Positions 22,472 through 31,859 of a DNA stretch of 64,000 nt are shown here, piece after piece; the stretch's first letter is position 1; the number at the start of each line of letters is the position of its first letter. The position numbers and the translations under genes were made by a program. The DNA lies in NCBI RefSeq assembly GCF_903652925.1, contig NZ_CAHLAR010000002.1, positions 620,001 to 684,000 on the forward strand. Direction: 5' to 3'. The notes below the pieces were generated by a model. It did no database searches. It saw only the letters and a list, made by a program, of their open reading frames with translations, and was not told where the DNA came from. The stretch comes from Achromobacter anxifer. Its GTDB lineage: Bacteria; Pseudomonadota; Gammaproteobacteria; Burkholderiales; Burkholderiaceae_B.

Positions 22472-23359
22472 CTATGCGAACGCCGCCTGCACGGCGGCGC
22501 AGGCCGCCGCCACCAGGGGATCGTCGCGCCGGGCCGCCTGCATGACGAAGGACAGCTCGGCCTGGATCGACAGTCCCTTGACCAGCACCAGGCCGTTGGC
22601 CTGGGATTCGCGCAGCGCGATGGAATCGCGCGCCAGCGACAGGCCGACTCCCGAACGCACCAGGTCCAGCATCGACGCCTCCTGGTCGACCTCGGCCACG
22701 GCGTTGGGCGCGATGCCCAGCGCCTCGAACTTGTCCGCCAGCAACCGGTGATGGACGGAATCCGGCGGCGTCCAGATCCAGGGCAGGGCCGCTATCGCGG
22801 TCCAATCCCGGCCGGCTACCTGCGCGCCCCAGCCCTTGGGGGCCACCACGCTATAGGCGAATGATGCCAGCGGCAGCGCCTCCAGCCCGGCGGCGCCCGG
22901 ATCGCGCCCCTGCGGGCCGAGCGCGAATCCCACGTCCAGTTCGCCCGCGCGCACCTGCTTCACCACCCATCCGGACATGCCGTGGCGCAGGGTGGGGCGG
23001 ATCTTGGGATAGTGCTCCACCAGGTATTGCAGGGTGGCGCCCAGGCGCAGAAATTCCGGGTCCAGTATGGTGCCGATGCGCAGGTCGCCCTGGACGGTAT
23101 CGCGCAGCGCCGCGATGGCACGCTGGAAGTCGTCCAGCGCGTCCAGGATGCGCAGGGCCGGAGGCAGCAGCGCCCGGCCGTCGGCGTTGGGCGCCAGGCC
23201 CTGGGCCGTGCGCGTGAACAGCGTCAGGTCCAGCGACTCCTGGAAACTCTTCAATTGCAGGCTCAGCGCCGGCTGGGTCAGGTGCAGGTGCTCGGCTGCG
23301 CGCGTCAGATTGCCCTCGCGGGCCACGGCGGCGAAGGTGCGGATGTGCTTCAGGTCCAT
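22472..23359 (-). CDS. LysR family transcriptional regulator
   Basis: A 295-residue regulator. The DNA-binding domain is MDLKHIRTFAAVAREGNLTR then AAEHLHLTQPALSLQLKSFQ (residues 1-40). The effector domain has GDLRIGTILDPEFLRLG and LDLVRSGVGLSLARDSIALR. I start at the ATG at 23359 because the family N-terminus begins exactly there; the frame is open upstream to 23413. It is divergent from the GMC oxidoreductase gene across 216 bp, which contains TAAGTTGCTTA (23418-23428) as a possible part of its box. Control of that gene is the natural guess. Confidence 0.93.
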   Translation of the reverse strand: MDLKHIRTFAAVAREGNLTRAAEHLHLTQPALSLQLKSFQESLDLTLFTRTAQGLAPNADGRALLPPALRILDALDDFQRAIAALRDTVQGDLRIGTILDPEFLRLGATLQYLVEHYPKIRPTLRHGMSGWVVKQVRAGELDVGFALGPQGRDPGAAGLEALPLASFAYSVVAPKGWGAQVAGRDWTAIAALPWIWTPPDSVHHRLLADKFEALGIAPNAVAEVDQEASMLDLVRSGVGLSLARDSIALRESQANGLVLVKGLSIQAELSFVMQAARRDDPLVAAACAAVQAAFA

Positions 23360-23575
23360 GGACGGTTCCGGGAGTGAATAGGCCGCGCCAGGCGCGGCGG
23401 ACGGGGCGAGCATTATTTAAGTTGCTTATAAACCGTTTTTCAACAATTCATTGGACAGTTGCGGGCGTCTGCGCGAGAGTCACGCCATATGCCCGGCGCG
23501 TGGAAGCCTGTCGCTACCGGGTCGGCTCAATGCCGCCGGAGGCCCTTTGCCCCGGCAACCAGATAAGAAGAGCTT

Positions 23576-25192
23576 ATGGAGACATACGACTACATCATCG
23601 TGGGCGCGGGCTCGGCCGGCTGCGTGCTGGCCAACCGCCTGAGCCGCGATCCCGCCGCGCAGGTGCTGCTGCTGGAGGCAGGCGGGCGCGACAACTATCA
23701 CTGGATCCATATCCCGGTCGGGTACCTGCACTGCATCGGCAATCCGCGAACGGACTGGATGTACCGCACCGTCGCCGAGCCGGGGCTGGGCGGACGCTCG
23801 CTGATCTATCCGCGCGGCCGGGTGCTGGGCGGCTGCTCGTCGATCAACGGCATGATCTATATGCGCGGCCAGCGCCAGGACTACGAGGATTGGGCCGCGC
23901 TGTCGGGCGATCCGGCCTGGGGCTGGGACCAGGTGCTGCCGGTGTTCAAGCGCAGCGAGGACTATCACCGCGGCGCCGATGAATTCCATGGCGCGGGCGG
24001 CGAGTGGCGCGTGGAATCGCAGCGCCTGCGCTGGGACATCCTGGAGGCCTTTGCCGGCGCGGCGGAACAGGAGGGCATTCCGCGCGTGCAGGATTTCAAC
24101 CGCGGCGACAACTTTGGCTGTGGCTACTTCGAGGTCAACCAGCGCGGCGGCTGGCGCTGGAATACCTCCAAGGCGTTCCTGCGGCCGGTGCAAAAACGTC
24201 CCAACCTGCATGTGATGACGGGCGCGCAAGCCGAGCAGCTGGTGTTCGAAGGCAAGCGCTGCGTCGGCGTGCAGCTGCGCCGCGGCGGACAGAGCGTGAC
24301 GTTGCGCGCGCGCCGCGAAGTGGTGCTGGCGGCGGGCGCGGTGAACACGCCGCATCTGCTGGAACTCTCCGGCGTGGGCGAGCCGGCGCGCCTGCGCGAG
24401 AGCGGTATCGCCTTGCGCCACGCCTTGCCGGGCGTGGGCGAGAACCTGCAGGATCATTTGCAGCTGCGCGTCATCCTCCAAGTCCAGGGCGTGAAGACGC
24501 TGAACCGCATCGCTTCCACCTGGTGGGGCAAGGCGGGCATCGGCCTGGAATACCTGCTCAAACGCAGCGGCCCGATGAGCATGGCGCCGTCGCAGCTGGG
24601 CGCGTTCGCCAAGTCCGATCCTGGGCAGGCGCGGGCCAACGTCGAGTTCCATGTGCAGCCCTTGTCGCTAGGGGCTTTCGGCGAGCCATTGCATGGCTTT
24701 GACGCGTTTACCGCCAGCGTCTGCAATCTGCGGCCCACCTCGCGGGGCAGCGTACACGCGCAGGGGCCGCAAGGCGCGCCGGTCATTTCCCCCAACTACC
24801 TGAGCACCGACGCAGACCTGCGCGTGGCGGCCGATTCCATCCGGCTGGTGCGGCGGATCGCGGCGGCGCCGGCCTTGCAGCGCTACCAGCCGCAGGAATG
24901 GCTGCCGGGCCCGGCATTCCAGACGGACGCCGAGCTGCGGGAAGCGGCGGGCAAGATCGGCACCACCATCTTCCATCCGGTGGGCACGTGCGCCATGGGG
25001 CGCGACGCCGACGGCGGCGCGGTGGTGGATGCGCGGCTGCGCGTCCTCGGCCTGGAGGGCCTGCGCATCGCCGATGCCTCGGTGATGCCGCTGATCACGT
25101 CGGGCAATACCAACTCGCCGACCATCATGATCGCGGAACGGGCCGCGGACATGATCCGCGAGGACGCCGGGGGCGGCTCAGCCGCCCGCTGA
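23576..25192 (+). CDS. GMC family FAD-dependent oxidoreductase (choline dehydrogenase-like)
   Basis: A 538-residue flavoprotein. The N-terminal FAD-binding motif is YDYIIVGAGSAGCVLANRLS (residues 4-23), with the GMC signatures GRVLGGCSSINGMIYMRGQ near 81-99 and GAVNTPHLLELSGVG in the middle. The C-terminal active-site histidine is in IFHPVGTCAMG, with the second pair member in TSGNTNSPTIMIAE. The family oxidises alcohols such as choline, aliphatic alcohols or polyethylene glycol; the substrate cannot be read here, and no betaine genes are near. The gene is divergent from a LysR regulator and ends at a bidirectional terminator. Confidence 0.93.
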   Translation: METYDYIIVGAGSAGCVLANRLSRDPAAQVLLLEAGGRDNYHWIHIPVGYLHCIGNPRTDWMYRTVAEPGLGGRSLIYPRGRVLGGCSSINGMIYMRGQRQDYEDWAALSGDPAWGWDQVLPVFKRSEDYHRGADEFHGAGGEWRVESQRLRWDILEAFAGAAEQEGIPRVQDFNRGDNFGCGYFEVNQRGGWRWNTSKAFLRPVQKRPNLHVMTGAQAEQLVFEGKRCVGVQLRRGGQSVTLRARREVVLAAGAVNTPHLLELSGVGEPARLRESGIALRHALPGVGENLQDHLQLRVILQVQGVKTLNRIASTWWGKAGIGLEYLLKRSGPMSMAPSQLGAFAKSDPGQARANVEFHVQPLSLGAFGEPLHGFDAFTASVCNLRPTSRGSVHAQGPQGAPVISPNYLSTDADLRVAADSIRLVRRIAAAPALQRYQPQEWLPGPAFQTDAELREAAGKIGTTIFHPVGTCAMGRDADGGAVVDARLRVLGLEGLRIADASVMPLITSGNTNSPTIMIAERAADMIREDAGGGSAAR

Positions 25193-25217
25193 TCTAGCGC
25201 CTGGACTCCCCAAAAAG

Positions 25218-25239
25218 AAAGCCGCCCTCGGGCGGCTTT
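25218..25239. terminator. Bidirectional rho-independent terminator
   Basis: Arms AAAGCCGCCC and GGGCGGCTTT enclose a two-base loop. An A-run upstream (CAAAAAGAAAG) gives a U-tract for the leftward cfa-like gene, and TTTCC serves the rightward GMC gene. Confidence 0.85.
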
Positions 25240-25260
25240 CCTGTCATGGCGCCAGCGGGT

Positions 25261-26442
25261 TCAACGCAGCGAGCGGTACATGTCCTGGCGTTGCGGATGG
25301 GTCAGCATCACTTGCCAGAGCTGGCCTTCGCGCGAGCGGAAGAAGCCGGCGCAGCACATCAGGTAGTACTTCCACATGCGGTAGAAGCGCGTGCCGTAGC
25401 GCGGCTCCAGTTCGGGCCAGGCGCGTTCGAAGTTGTCCCACCAGGCCATCAGCGTGCGGTCGTAGTCGGCGCCGAAGTTATGCCAGTCTTCGATGATGAA
25501 GCGGCCTTCCACGGCGGTGGCGATCTCGCGCGCGGAGGGCAGCTTGCCGTTGGGGAAGACGTAGCGGTCGATCCAGGGATCGGTGCTCTGGCTGGTGGAG
25601 GCGATGCCGATGGTGTGCAGCAGGAACACGCCGTCCGGCGCCATCAGGCGCTGCACGTTGCTGAAGTAGGTGTCGTAGTTCTTGGGGCCGACGTGCTCGA
25701 ACATGCCCACCGACACCACCTTGTCGAAGCTGCCCTGCAGGTCGCGGTAGTCCTGCAGCAGCAGTTGCACCGGCAGGCCCTTGACCCGTTCCTGCGCCAG
25801 CGCCAGCTGCTCCTTGGAGACGGTCACGCCGGTGACCTTGACGCCATAGCGTTCGGCGGCAAAGCGCGCCAGCCCGCCCCAGCCGCAGCCGATATCCAGC
25901 AGCGTCTCGCCTTCGCGCAGCTGCAATTTGCGGCAGATCATCTCCAGCTTGGCCAGCTGCGCCTCTTCCAGCGTCTTGGCGTTTTCCCAGTAGGCGCAGG
26001 AGTAGATCATGCGGCTGTCCAGCATGGCCTCGAACACGTCGTTGCCGGCATCGTAGTGCTGCTCGCCGACTTCGAACGCGCGGTTCTTGGATTGCAGGTT
26101 GAACAGCTTGTGGCGCAGGTGCTCGGCGATCAGCTTGACGCGGGCCAGGCCCAGCGCCGCCGATCCCATGTCCGCGCGCAGCAGGCGGGTGAACAGTTCA
26201 TCCAGCTGCTCGCAGTCCCATTCGCCGTCCATGTAGGATTCGCCCAGGCCCAGTGACCAGCTGGCGAAGACGCGATCGTACATATGCTTGTCATGAACCT
26301 GAATGTCCCAGGGGCGGGTGCCGTTGATGCGGACATCGGCCCGGGCCAGGATGTCCTGGAGCACTTTGGGAGGTTCGGGGGGAGGGGAACTGAGGGGGGG
26401 ATGGCTGGTGGCCAGCGGCGAGGAAGGACTGCTTTGCTGCAT
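25261..26442 (-). CDS. cfa: Cyclopropane-fatty-acyl-phospholipid synthase family methyltransferase
   Basis: A 393-residue SAM-dependent enzyme that adds a methylene group to double bonds of membrane lipids. Motifs include ASWSLGLGESYMDGEWDC near residue 60, EQHYDAGNDVFEAMLDSRMI near 128, the SAM loop LLDIGCGWGGLARFAAERYG near 178 and the bicarbonate-site-like VSVGMFEHVG. The first 25 residues are rich in serine and proline and unlike the family; the start has GGAG nine bases upstream. Length matches E. coli Cfa (382). It is monocistronic with its own terminator. Related enzymes use other lipid substrates, so the exact product is not certain. Confidence 0.9.
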   Translation of the reverse strand: MQQSSPSSPLATSHPPLSSPPPEPPKVLQDILARADVRINGTRPWDIQVHDKHMYDRVFASWSLGLGESYMDGEWDCEQLDELFTRLLRADMGSAALGLARVKLIAEHLRHKLFNLQSKNRAFEVGEQHYDAGNDVFEAMLDSRMIYSCAYWENAKTLEEAQLAKLEMICRKLQLREGETLLDIGCGWGGLARFAAERYGVKVTGVTVSKEQLALAQERVKGLPVQLLLQDYRDLQGSFDKVVSVGMFEHVGPKNYDTYFSNVQRLMAPDGVFLLHTIGIASTSQSTDPWIDRYVFPNGKLPSAREIATAVEGRFIIEDWHNFGADYDRTLMAWWDNFERAWPELEPRYGTRFYRMWKYYLMCCAGFFRSREGQLWQVMLTHPQRQDMYRSLR

Positions 26443-26727
26443 ACGGACTCCATATCAATTTTGGGATGACTGATCTGGCAATGCTTGAAACTTCCGACTC
26501 TGATCCTAACAGGTCCGCAACTCCAATTTAATGATTGGATCGCCCCGATAGGCAATGGCAATTCCGCGGCGGGCGCGGCGATTCGGATGCAAGGATCGTA
26601 GCGACGACCGGGCCGATAGTCCAGAACCGCGCGGTCCGGATGTTGCGGCGGCGCAGCCCGCAGTCCGATAAGATACCGGCCTGACACGCCTTTTGCAGTG
26701 GCGTGCAATGACTCGTGGAGTGTATCG

Positions 26728-27663
26728 ATGGTGGACGCCAGCCTGGAACCCCGTTTGGAATTCGTCACCTGCGCCAGCCCGGCCGGCCTGCACCGCATGG
26801 CCTATTGGGAATGGGGCGATCCGGCCAATGACCAGGTACTGGTGTGCGTGCACGGCCTGACCCGCAGCGGCCGCGATTTCGATACGCTGGCGCGGCGCCT
26901 GGCCGGGCGCTACCGCGTTGTGTGCCCGGACGTGGTGGGGCGCGGCCGTTCCGACTGGCTGGCCAATCCGGCGTTCTACACGGTGCCGCAGTACGTGTCC
27001 GACATGGTGACCCTGCTGGCCCGGCTCAAGCCGGCGCGGCTGGCGTGGGTGGGCACGTCCATGGGCGGGCTGATCGGCCTGGCGCTGCCGGGTGCCGCCG
27101 TCTTTGCCCGCGCCATGCTGGCCATGCGTCCGCATGCGGGCATGCTGCCGCCGGAGCAGGGCTTCCATCTGGACAAGCTGGTGCTCAACGACGTGGGGCC
27201 GCGCCTGGAAACCGGCGCGCTGGCGCGCATCGGCCAGTACGTGGGCGATCCCGGCGAATTCGCGAGCTTCGAAGAGGCGGTGGCCGCCATGCGCGCCAAC
27301 TCCACGACCTTCGGCCCGCATACCGATGCGCAATGGGCGGAACTGGCGCGCTACCTCTATCCCGAGCAGGGCGGCAAATGGGTCAAGCACTACGACTTGG
27401 CGCTGTCCCAGGCCCTGGCCGCGCAGACCCCGGAAGAGCTGGCCGCGGGCGAACAGATCCTGTGGCGGTCCTATGACGTCGTGGAGTGCCCGGTGCTGAT
27501 CGTGCGAGGCGAGGAATCAGATCTGCTGACCCGCGCCACCGTCGAGGAAATGCTCAAGCGCAATCCGCGCGCGCAGGCGCACGAGGTGCGCGGCGTGGGC
27601 CATGCGCCCACGCTGATGTCGGCCGAGCAGGTGGATCCGGTCGCTGCATTCCTGTTGGCCTGA
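26728..27663 (+). CDS. Alpha/beta hydrolase
   Basis: A 311-residue alpha/beta-fold hydrolase. The oxyanion segment VCVHGLTRSGRDFDTLA (near 39-55), the nucleophile elbow GTSMGG with Ser111, a late aspartate in VRGEESDLLT and the histidine in GVGHAPTLM form the expected triad order. I begin at the ATG at 26728; an in-frame start ten codons earlier is possible. No neighbour indicates a substrate; the PHP phosphatase gene follows 66 bp later. Related proteins are esterases or dehalogenase-like hydrolases. Confidence 0.88.
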   Translation: MVDASLEPRLEFVTCASPAGLHRMAYWEWGDPANDQVLVCVHGLTRSGRDFDTLARRLAGRYRVVCPDVVGRGRSDWLANPAFYTVPQYVSDMVTLLARLKPARLAWVGTSMGGLIGLALPGAAVFARAMLAMRPHAGMLPPEQGFHLDKLVLNDVGPRLETGALARIGQYVGDPGEFASFEEAVAAMRANSTTFGPHTDAQWAELARYLYPEQGGKWVKHYDLALSQALAAQTPEELAAGEQILWRSYDVVECPVLIVRGEESDLLTRATVEEMLKRNPRAQAHEVRGVGHAPTLMSAEQVDPVAAFLLA

Positions 27664-27729
27664 GCGCGCCGGCAAACCGGGGACGGCTCGGCGCTATCCA
27701 TGCCGCCGGGCCTTCTCTACAATAGCTGG

Positions 27730-28575
27730 ATGAACGCGCGCACCCTGAACATCGATCTGCATTGCCATTCCACCGTTTCGGACGGCGCGCTTGCGCCCCG
27801 CGACGTGGCGCAGCGCGCGCATGCCAACGGCGTGGACGTCTGGGCGCTGACCGACCACGACGAAGTCGGCGGCCTGGCCGAAGCGGCCCGCGCCGCGCGC
27901 GACCTGGACATGGACTTCGCCACCGGCGTCGAGATCTCGGTGACCTGGGCGGGCGTGACGGTGCACATCGTGGGCCTGCGCTTCGACCCCGAGAATGCCG
28001 CGCTGGTCGAAGGCCTGCGCAAGACCCGCTCCGGCCGCGCCGAACGCGCCAAGCGCATCGGCGAACGCCTGGCGGAAATGGGCATGCCCGGCGCCTACGA
28101 AGGCGCGCTGCCGTTCGCGGGCAACCCCGAACTCATCAGCCGCACGCACTTCGCGCGCTATCTGGTCGAAGCCGGCTACTGCCCCGACGTGCAGACCGTG
28201 TTCACCAAGCACCTGGGCGACGACCGCCCCGGCCACGTGCCCATGCAATGGGCCACGCTGGCCGAAGCCGTGGGCTGGATCCGCGGCGCCGGCGGCATCG
28301 CGGTCATCGCGCATCCGGGCCGCTACAAGTACACGCCGCTGCAATTCGCGGCGCTGTTCGACGAATTCCTGCAGCTGGGCGGCCTGGGCATCGAAGTGAC
28401 CACGGGCAGCCATACCTCCGAAGAGGCCCGCTATTATGCGGATGTGGCGCGCCGCTACGGATTCCTGGCGTCGCGCGGTTCGGACTTCCATAGCCCGAAC
28501 GAAAGCCGGGTGGATCTGGGCCGCTTGCCGGCCTTGCCGTCCGACCTTAAACCGGTCTGGCACGACTGGTTCTGA
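27730..28575 (+). CDS. PHP domain phosphoesterase (3',5'-nucleoside bisphosphate phosphatase type)
   Basis: A 281-residue metal-dependent phosphatase. Metal-ligand motifs appear in order: DLHCHSTVSDG at 9-19, WALTDHDEVGG near 38, FATGVEISVTW near 62, VIAHPGRYKY near 195 and RGSDFHSPN near 256. The architecture matches the Chromobacterium and E. coli enzymes that dephosphorylate 3',5'-nucleoside bisphosphates and trim RNA 5' ends. I start at the ATG at 27730, where the PHP motif follows directly. It is followed by greB after 71 bp. Confidence 0.9.
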   Translation: MNARTLNIDLHCHSTVSDGALAPRDVAQRAHANGVDVWALTDHDEVGGLAEAARAARDLDMDFATGVEISVTWAGVTVHIVGLRFDPENAALVEGLRKTRSGRAERAKRIGERLAEMGMPGAYEGALPFAGNPELISRTHFARYLVEAGYCPDVQTVFTKHLGDDRPGHVPMQWATLAEAVGWIRGAGGIAVIAHPGRYKYTPLQFAALFDEFLQLGGLGIEVTTGSHTSEEARYYADVARRYGFLASRGSDFHSPNESRVDLGRLPALPSDLKPVWHDWF

Positions 28576-28646
28576 CGCGGGCGGCGGCCAGGCCGCCTTG
28601 CCCTTCAAGCTATCGACTGTGACCGCGCCCTGACGGCGCAACCGCC

Positions 28647-29198
28647 ATGAACAAAGCCTTTGTCAAAGAGTCGGACAACGAGGACGACGACGATCTGCCG
28701 CAAGCCCAGGCCCTGCCCGCGGGCACCAAGAACTACATGACGCCCGGCGGCTACGAGCGCCTGCGCGGCGAGCTCACGCACCTGATGAACGTGGAGCGCC
28801 CCTCCGTCGTGCAGGTGGTGTCGTGGGCGGCGTCCAACGGCGACCGTTCCGAGAACGGCGACTATCTCTACGGCAAGAAGCGCCTGCGCGAGATCGACCG
28901 CCGCATGCGCTTCCTGACCAAGCGCCTGGACATCGCCGAAGTGGTCGATCCCGCGGCTCAGCCTAACCGCGACCAGGTTTTCTTCGGCGCCACGGTGCTG
29001 TACTCGGACAAGGCCGGCCAGGAACACAATGTGACCATCGTCGGCGTCGACGAGGCGGAGCCGCTGGCGGGCAAGATCAGCTGGATCTCGCCGGTGGCGC
29101 GCGCCCTGATCAAGGCCAAGGAAGGCGATACCGTGGTGCTGCGCACGCCCGGCGGCATCGAGGAGCTGGACATCCTGGAAGTCAGTTATCCGGCCTAG
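28647..29198 (+). CDS. greB: Transcription elongation factor
   Basis: A 183-residue factor that rescues backtracked RNA polymerase by stimulating transcript cleavage. The coiled-coil tip with acidic residues reads ASNGDRSENGDYLYGKKRLR near 72-91, and the C-terminal FKBP-like domain contains VTIVGVDEAEPLAGKISWIS and GDTVVLRTPGG. The 30-residue acidic N-terminal extension (SDNEDDDDL) is longer than in E. coli GreB (158 residues). The tip and the length of the coiled coil favour GreB over GreA. Confidence 0.93.
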   Translation: MNKAFVKESDNEDDDDLPQAQALPAGTKNYMTPGGYERLRGELTHLMNVERPSVVQVVSWAASNGDRSENGDYLYGKKRLREIDRRMRFLTKRLDIAEVVDPAAQPNRDQVFFGATVLYSDKAGQEHNVTIVGVDEAEPLAGKISWISPVARALIKAKEGDTVVLRTPGGIEELDILEVSYPA

Positions 29199-29225
29199 TT
29201 GCACGGCTGGCGGACGCTGGCACGG

Positions 29226-29301
29226 GCGCTGCGATGCAGCCAGAGAAACGGGCGGGGGCCATGGCGCTGCGACGCAGCCAGAAAAACGAGCGGGGCCAAT
29301 G
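29226..29301. repeat. Two tandem copies of a 38-bp unit
   Basis: Units at 29226-29263 and 29264-29301 begin GCGCTGCGA-GCAGCCAGA and share most of their 38 positions. A third, degraded copy can be followed to about 29330. The repeat fills the spacer downstream of greB. Confidence 0.7.
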
Positions 29302-29315
29302 CCATTGCGGCACGG

Positions 29316-29353
29316 CAAAGAAAACGGGCGCCAGCTTGTGGCCGGCGCCCGTT
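29316..29353 (-). terminator. Rho-independent terminator of the second TRAP operon
   Basis: Arms AACGGGCGCC (29323-29332) and GGCGCCCGTT (29344-29353) form a stem. On the minus strand it is followed by TTCTTTG, so it mainly ends leftward transcription from the TRAP genes; it also lies downstream of greB. Confidence 0.75.
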
Positions 29354-29450
29354 GGTGGGCGGGATCTGACGTCCCTGCCTCGGTTGGCGGCTTGCGCCGC
29401 CGTTCCCCTGGGGCTTGCTGCTTGTTCTTGCGGGCTCAGTTCTTGCGCAT

Positions 29451-30479
29451 TTACTTCTTGCGATTGGCGATCGACTTTTCAGCCAGGTTCACCAGGTCTT
29501 CGCCGATCTGCTTCTTCCACTTGTCGTAGACCGGCTTGGTGACCTTGACGAAGGCCTCGTGGTCCGCCTGCGACAGCGAGGTCACGGTCACGCCGTGGCC
29601 TTCGATCTCCTTCAGCAGCGACGGATCTTCAGGCGTCACGCCCTTGCGCGCGATCACGATCTGCTGCTTGCCGGCGTCCAGCGCGGCCTGGCGCACGATG
29701 TCGCGGTCCTTCTCGGACCAGGAATTCCAGACCTCGCGGTTGACCACGAAGATCAGCGGATCGGCCACGTAGTTCCACAGCGTCAGGTACTTCTGGCCCA
29801 CGGTGTAGAGCTTGGAGCCGGTGTAGATCGACAGCGGGTTCTCCTGGCCATCGACCGCGCCGCTGGCCAGCGCCGGCTGGGCATCGGCCCAGCTCATCTG
29901 CGTGGGGTTGGCGCCCAGCGCGGTGAAGGTGTCGATGTACAGCGGCGAGCCGACCACGCGCAGCTTCAGGCCCTTCATGTCTTCGGGCTTCTTGATCTCG
30001 TGCTTGGAGTTGCTGAGCTGGCGGTAGCCGTTCTCGCCCCAGGCCAGCGGCACCACGCCGGCCTTCTCGATGAGCTTGAACATCTCCTTGCCCACGTCGC
30101 CCTGTACCAGCGAATCGATGGCGGCGTAGTCGGGCATCAGGAAGGGCAGGGAGAACAGGTTCAGCTGCTTGACCTGCGGCGACCAGTTGATGGTGGAGCC
30201 GACGGCCATGTCGATCACGCCCTGGCGGATGGCGGTGAACTCGCGCGTCTGGTCGCCCTGGACCAGCGAGGTGCCGGGATAGACCTTGATGTTGATGCGG
30301 CCCTGGGTGCGCTCGCGCACCAGGTTCGACCAGATTTCAGCGCCCTGGCCCCAAGGGAAGGTGGTCCCGACCACGATGGAGAGTTTGTACTCGGGCTTGT
30401 AGTTCTGCGCATGCGCGGGCGCCATGCCGACGACGGCCGCCGCGCACAGGGCGGCTCCGATCAGGTTGCGGATTTTCAT
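29451..30479 (-). CDS. TRAP transporter substrate-binding protein, DctP family
   Basis: A 342-residue periplasmic receptor with a Sec signal peptide (MKIRNLIGAALCAAAVVGMA, cleavage at AHA-QNY). Family features are LSIVVGTTFPWGQGAEIWSN, RINIKVYPGTSLVQGDQTRE, MKGLKLRVVGSPLYIDTFTA and AQPALASGAVDGQENPLSIY. The start at 30479 is preceded by GGAGA. It is the last gene of the dctQ-dctM-dctP operon, 81 bp after dctM. No catabolic gene is attached, so the ligand is open; family members bind C4-dicarboxylates, sugar acids or aromatic acids. Confidence 0.93.
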   Translation of the reverse strand: MKIRNLIGAALCAAAVVGMAPAHAQNYKPEYKLSIVVGTTFPWGQGAEIWSNLVRERTQGRINIKVYPGTSLVQGDQTREFTAIRQGVIDMAVGSTINWSPQVKQLNLFSLPFLMPDYAAIDSLVQGDVGKEMFKLIEKAGVVPLAWGENGYRQLSNSKHEIKKPEDMKGLKLRVVGSPLYIDTFTALGANPTQMSWADAQPALASGAVDGQENPLSIYTGSKLYTVGQKYLTLWNYVADPLIFVVNREVWNSWSEKDRDIVRQAALDAGKQQIVIARKGVTPEDPSLLKEIEGHGVTVTSLSQADHEAFVKVTKPVYDKWKKQIGEDLVNLAEKSIANRKK

Positions 30480-30560
30480 GTTGCGTCTCCTCTCTTTGCG
30501 TGTCTGTTGTTGTAGTAAGCACCGGAACAACAGGCCTTGGGGTCGCCCCGTCAGGCCCTT

Positions 30561-31859
30561 TCAATAACCCAGCTTGTGCGGCAGCCACAGCGCCAACTGC
30601 GGGAACACCAGCACCGCGACCAGCACCAGGAACATCGCGCCCAGCAGCCACACCACCCAACGCACGGTGGATTCCATGGGCACGCGCGCGATGCGGCAGG
30701 ACACCATCAGGTTGACGGCCAGGGGCGGGGTGAACTGGCCCAGCGCCACCTTCAAGGTAAGGATCACGCCGAACCACACAGGATCCCAGCCGTAGGCGTT
30801 GGCGATGGGCATGAGCAGCGGCACGAAGATCAGGAAGATGGAGATGCCGTCCAGGAACATGCCCACGGTCATCAGCAGCAGGATCAGCAGCGCCAGCACG
30901 CCCCATTCGCCCAGCCCCGAATTGACGATGGCGTGGGTGATGGGATCGATCACGCTAAGCGTGGACAGGGCCCAGGCGAAGATGCCGGCCAGCGTCACCA
31001 CCAGCATGATGACGGCGGACAGCTCGGCGGCTTCGCGCAGGATGGTGTACAGGTCGCGCAGCTTGATGGTGCGGTGGATGAACATGCCCACGAACAGGCC
31101 GTAGAACACGGCTACCACGGCGGCCTCGGTGGGCGTGAACCAGCCCATGCGCATGCCGCCCAGGATCAGCACCGGCGCGGCCAGGCCCCAGGAGGCTTCG
31201 CGCAGGCTGGCCCAGAAGGGCGGGCGGGGCAGGTGGGCTTCCAGCGCGCCCATCTTGTATTTGCGCGACAGCCACACTGCGGGAATGATGAGGGCGAAGC
31301 CGGCCAGGATGCCCGGAATCATGCCGGCGGCGAACAGGGCCGGCACCGAGGCGCCAGGCACCAGCACCGAGTAGATGATGAAGGCCACCGACGGCGGGAT
31401 CAGGATGTCCGTGGCCGCGCCGGCCGCCACCACGGCGGCCGAGAACGAGCCCGGATAGCCGGCGCGCGACATGGCGGTGATCATCACCGCGCCCACTGCG
31501 GCCGCACAGGCCGGGCCGGAGCCGGAGATGCCGCCCAGGAACATGGCCACCGCGATCGACACCAGCGGCAGCATGCCCGGGCCGCGGCCGACGATGGCGA
31601 TGGCGAAGTCCACCAGCCGCTTGGCCACGCCCGAGCGGTCGAAGATCGAGCCGACCAGCACGAACATGGGAATGGCCAGCAGCGGGTACTTGGCCAGGCC
31701 GGCGTAGAAGTTCTGCGGCACGGTCAACAGGCCATACCAGGGCGTGTCCAGGTTGGACAGCACGATGGCCACGGTCCCGCCCAGGCCCAGGGCCACGCCG
31801 ACCGGCACGCCGATCAGCATCAGGACAATGAAGACGATGAAGAGAATGGCGGCGATCAT
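30561..31859 (-). CDS. TRAP transporter large permease (DctM)
   Basis: A 432-residue inner-membrane protein with about twelve helices. Family features are AIPMFVLVGSIFDRSGVAKR, FLGGISGSGPACAAAVGAVM, DILIPPSVAFIIYSVLVPGA and VLALLILLLMTVGMFLDGIS. It overlaps the dctQ stop by four bases (ATGA). The frame continues open upstream through dctQ, but the start at 31859 fits the family. The protein forms the sodium-coupled translocation path with the DctQ protein. Confidence 0.95.
   Translation of the reverse strand: MIAAILFIVFIVLMLIGVPVGVALGLGGTVAIVLSNLDTPWYGLLTVPQNFYAGLAKYPLLAIPMFVLVGSIFDRSGVAKRLVDFAIAIVGRGPGMLPLVSIAVAMFLGGISGSGPACAAAVGAVMITAMSRAGYPGSFSAAVVAAGAATDILIPPSVAFIIYSVLVPGASVPALFAAGMIPGILAGFALIIPAVWLSRKYKMGALEAHLPRPPFWASLREASWGLAAPVLILGGMRMGWFTPTEAAVVAVFYGLFVGMFIHRTIKLRDLYTILREAAELSAVIMLVVTLAGIFAWALSTLSVIDPITHAIVNSGLGEWGVLALLILLLMTVGMFLDGISIFLIFVPLLMPIANAYGWDPVWFGVILTLKVALGQFTPPLAVNLMVSCRIARVPMESTVRWVVWLLGAMFLVLVAVLVFPQLALWLPHKLGY

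Noticed and set aside
25261-26442. Assigning the methyltransferase to mycolic-acid-type modification
   Set aside because: The same fold is used there, but the length and motifs fit proteobacterial Cfa-like enzymes and no mycolate context exists.
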